Of a stretch of 64,000 nucleotides of DNA, positions 63,377-64,000 are shown piece after piece; position 1 is the first letter of the stretch, and every line of letters starts with the position of its first letter. Position numbers and translations under genes: made by a program. This DNA comes from Thiodiazotropha sp037384425. Lineage in GTDB: Bacteria; Pseudomonadota; Gammaproteobacteria; Chromatiales; Chromatiaceae. Where the stretch lies: positions 30,948 through 94,947 of the forward strand of contig JARROA010000032.1 in assembly GCA_037384425.1 (NCBI GenBank). Reading direction: 5' to 3'. The notes under the pieces are model-generated. The model saw only the letters and a list, made by a program, of their open reading frames with translations, was not told the DNA's origin and searched no databases.

Positions 63377-64000
63377 TTAAATCTCCGGCCTCATGTGCGG
63401 GAACAGCAGCACATCCCGGATCGACGGCGAGTCGGTCAGCAGCATCACCAGGCGGTCGATGCCGATGCCCTCGCCGGCGGTCGGCGGCATGCCGTGCTCC
63501 AGAGCACGCACGTAGTCGTCGTCATAGTGCATCGCCTCGTCGTCGCCGGCCTCCTTCTCCGCCACCTGCTTGCGGAAGCGCTCGGCCTGGTCCTCGGCGT
63601 CGTTGAGCTCGGAGAAGCCGTTGGCGATCTCGCGGCCACCGACGAAGAACTCGAAGCGGTCGGTGACGAAGGGGTCGTCGTCGTTGCGTCGGGCCAGGGG
63701 CGAGACCTCGGTGGGATAGGCGGTGATGAAGGTGGGGTTCATCAGCCGGTGCTCCACCGTCTTCTCGAAGATCTCGATTTGCACCTTGCCCAGACCGTAG
63801 TTCTCTTTGAGCGGGATCTCCAGGCGCTGGGCGATAGCCCGGGCCTGCTGCGGGTCGTCCAGCTCGGCCTCGCTGATGTCTGGATTGAAGTGGAGGATCG
63901 CCCCCTTCACTGTCATGCGCTGGAAGGGACTGGCGAAGTCGTAGCTCTCACCCTGATAGCTGACCTGGGTGGTGCCCAGGACCTCCTGGCAGAGGGCGCG
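63377..64000 (-). CDS. lysS: Lysyl-tRNA synthetase class II, C-terminal part only
   Basis: The frame enters from the window edge (RALCQEVLGTTQVSYQGESY) and ends at the TAA at 63377, giving about 207 residues. It has the class II catalytic-core end: RFEFFVGGREIANGFSELND and motif 3 GEGIGIDRLVMLLTDSPSIR, then DVLLFPHMRPE. These residues and their order identify the lysine-specific enzyme. The N-terminal anticodon-binding domain and most of motif 2 lie beyond the window. Confidence 0.94.
   Translation of the reverse strand, partial: RALCQEVLGTTQVSYQGESYDFASPFQRMTVKGAILHFNPDISEAELDDPQQARAIAQRLEIPLKENYGLGKVQIEIFEKTVEHRLMNPTFITAYPTEVSPLARRNDDDPFVTDRFEFFVGGREIANGFSELNDAEDQAERFRKQVAEKEAGDDEAMHYDDDYVRALEHGMPPTAGEGIGIDRLVMLLTDSPSIRDVLLFPHMRPEI

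Overview
The window is about 64 kb of GC-rich (roughly 60% or more) bacterial chromosome. Gene content fits a motile, flagellated gammaproteobacterium: a FleQ/FleS/FleR-type sigma-54 flagellar hierarchy, TmcA, RdgC, RNase R followed by RlmB, and the rpsF-rpsR-DUF2232-rplI-dnaB-alr-radA order. HypF suggests NiFe-hydrogenase maturation. A Chromatiales-like sulfur- or hydrogen-oxidising lineage is a reasonable guess, but nothing here proves the genus.

Layout. 1-6.2 kb: frameshifted hypF, tmcA, and a B12-binding radical SAM gene. 6.4-8.8 kb: a UDP-sugar pair (TviB-like dehydrogenase and UDP-hexuronate 4-epimerase). 9.3-14.4 kb: rdgC, an orphan amrA, a pentapeptide-repeat membrane protein, a FliK-like/FlhB2 pair, and a DMT exporter. 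13.5-29.2 kb: one long leftward run that starts at an ABC transporter (binding protein, permease, ATPase). It continues through a creatininase-family hydrolase, a type III glutamine synthetase-like ligase, a NikR-like regulator, two DUF1989 proteins, a biotin-dependent urea/guanidine carboxylase and allophanate hydrolase. It ends in a desaturase, a TIM-barrel protein and the DMT exporter. Its head carries a near-perfect sigma-54 promoter, an NtrC-like site, and a palindrome over the predicted start of transcription. 29.5-34.2 kb: a class I amidotransferase, lutABC (lactate oxidation), a small unknown gene, and a VOC protein. 34.3-44.0 kb: fliJIHGFE and fleR-fleS-fleQ, with sigma-54 promoters before fliE and fleS. 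44.4-45.4 kb: a double-FHA protein and a PilZ protein. 45.4-50.3 kb: an AT-richer accessory island. 50.3-61 kb: the housekeeping block radA to rnr. 61-64 kb: a Kef-type antiporter and the 3' part of lysS.

The two most interesting parts are these. First, the nitrogen-scavenging cluster: carboxylase, paired DUF1989 proteins and allophanate hydrolase match the known guanidine route (guanidine to carboxyguanidine to allophanate to ammonia and CO2). It has unusual extra enzymes and a NikR relative that has lost the nickel-binding cysteine. Second, the island at 45.4-50.3 kb: it has integron attC-like sites (one about 113 bp with a 9-bp perfect internal stem, one half-site resembling a Vibrio VCR) with small leftward cassette genes, and no integrase in view. 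It is interrupted by a decayed IS3-family element and a frameshifted IS91-family transposase. Intergenic regions also carry at least three families of dispersed palindromic repeats.
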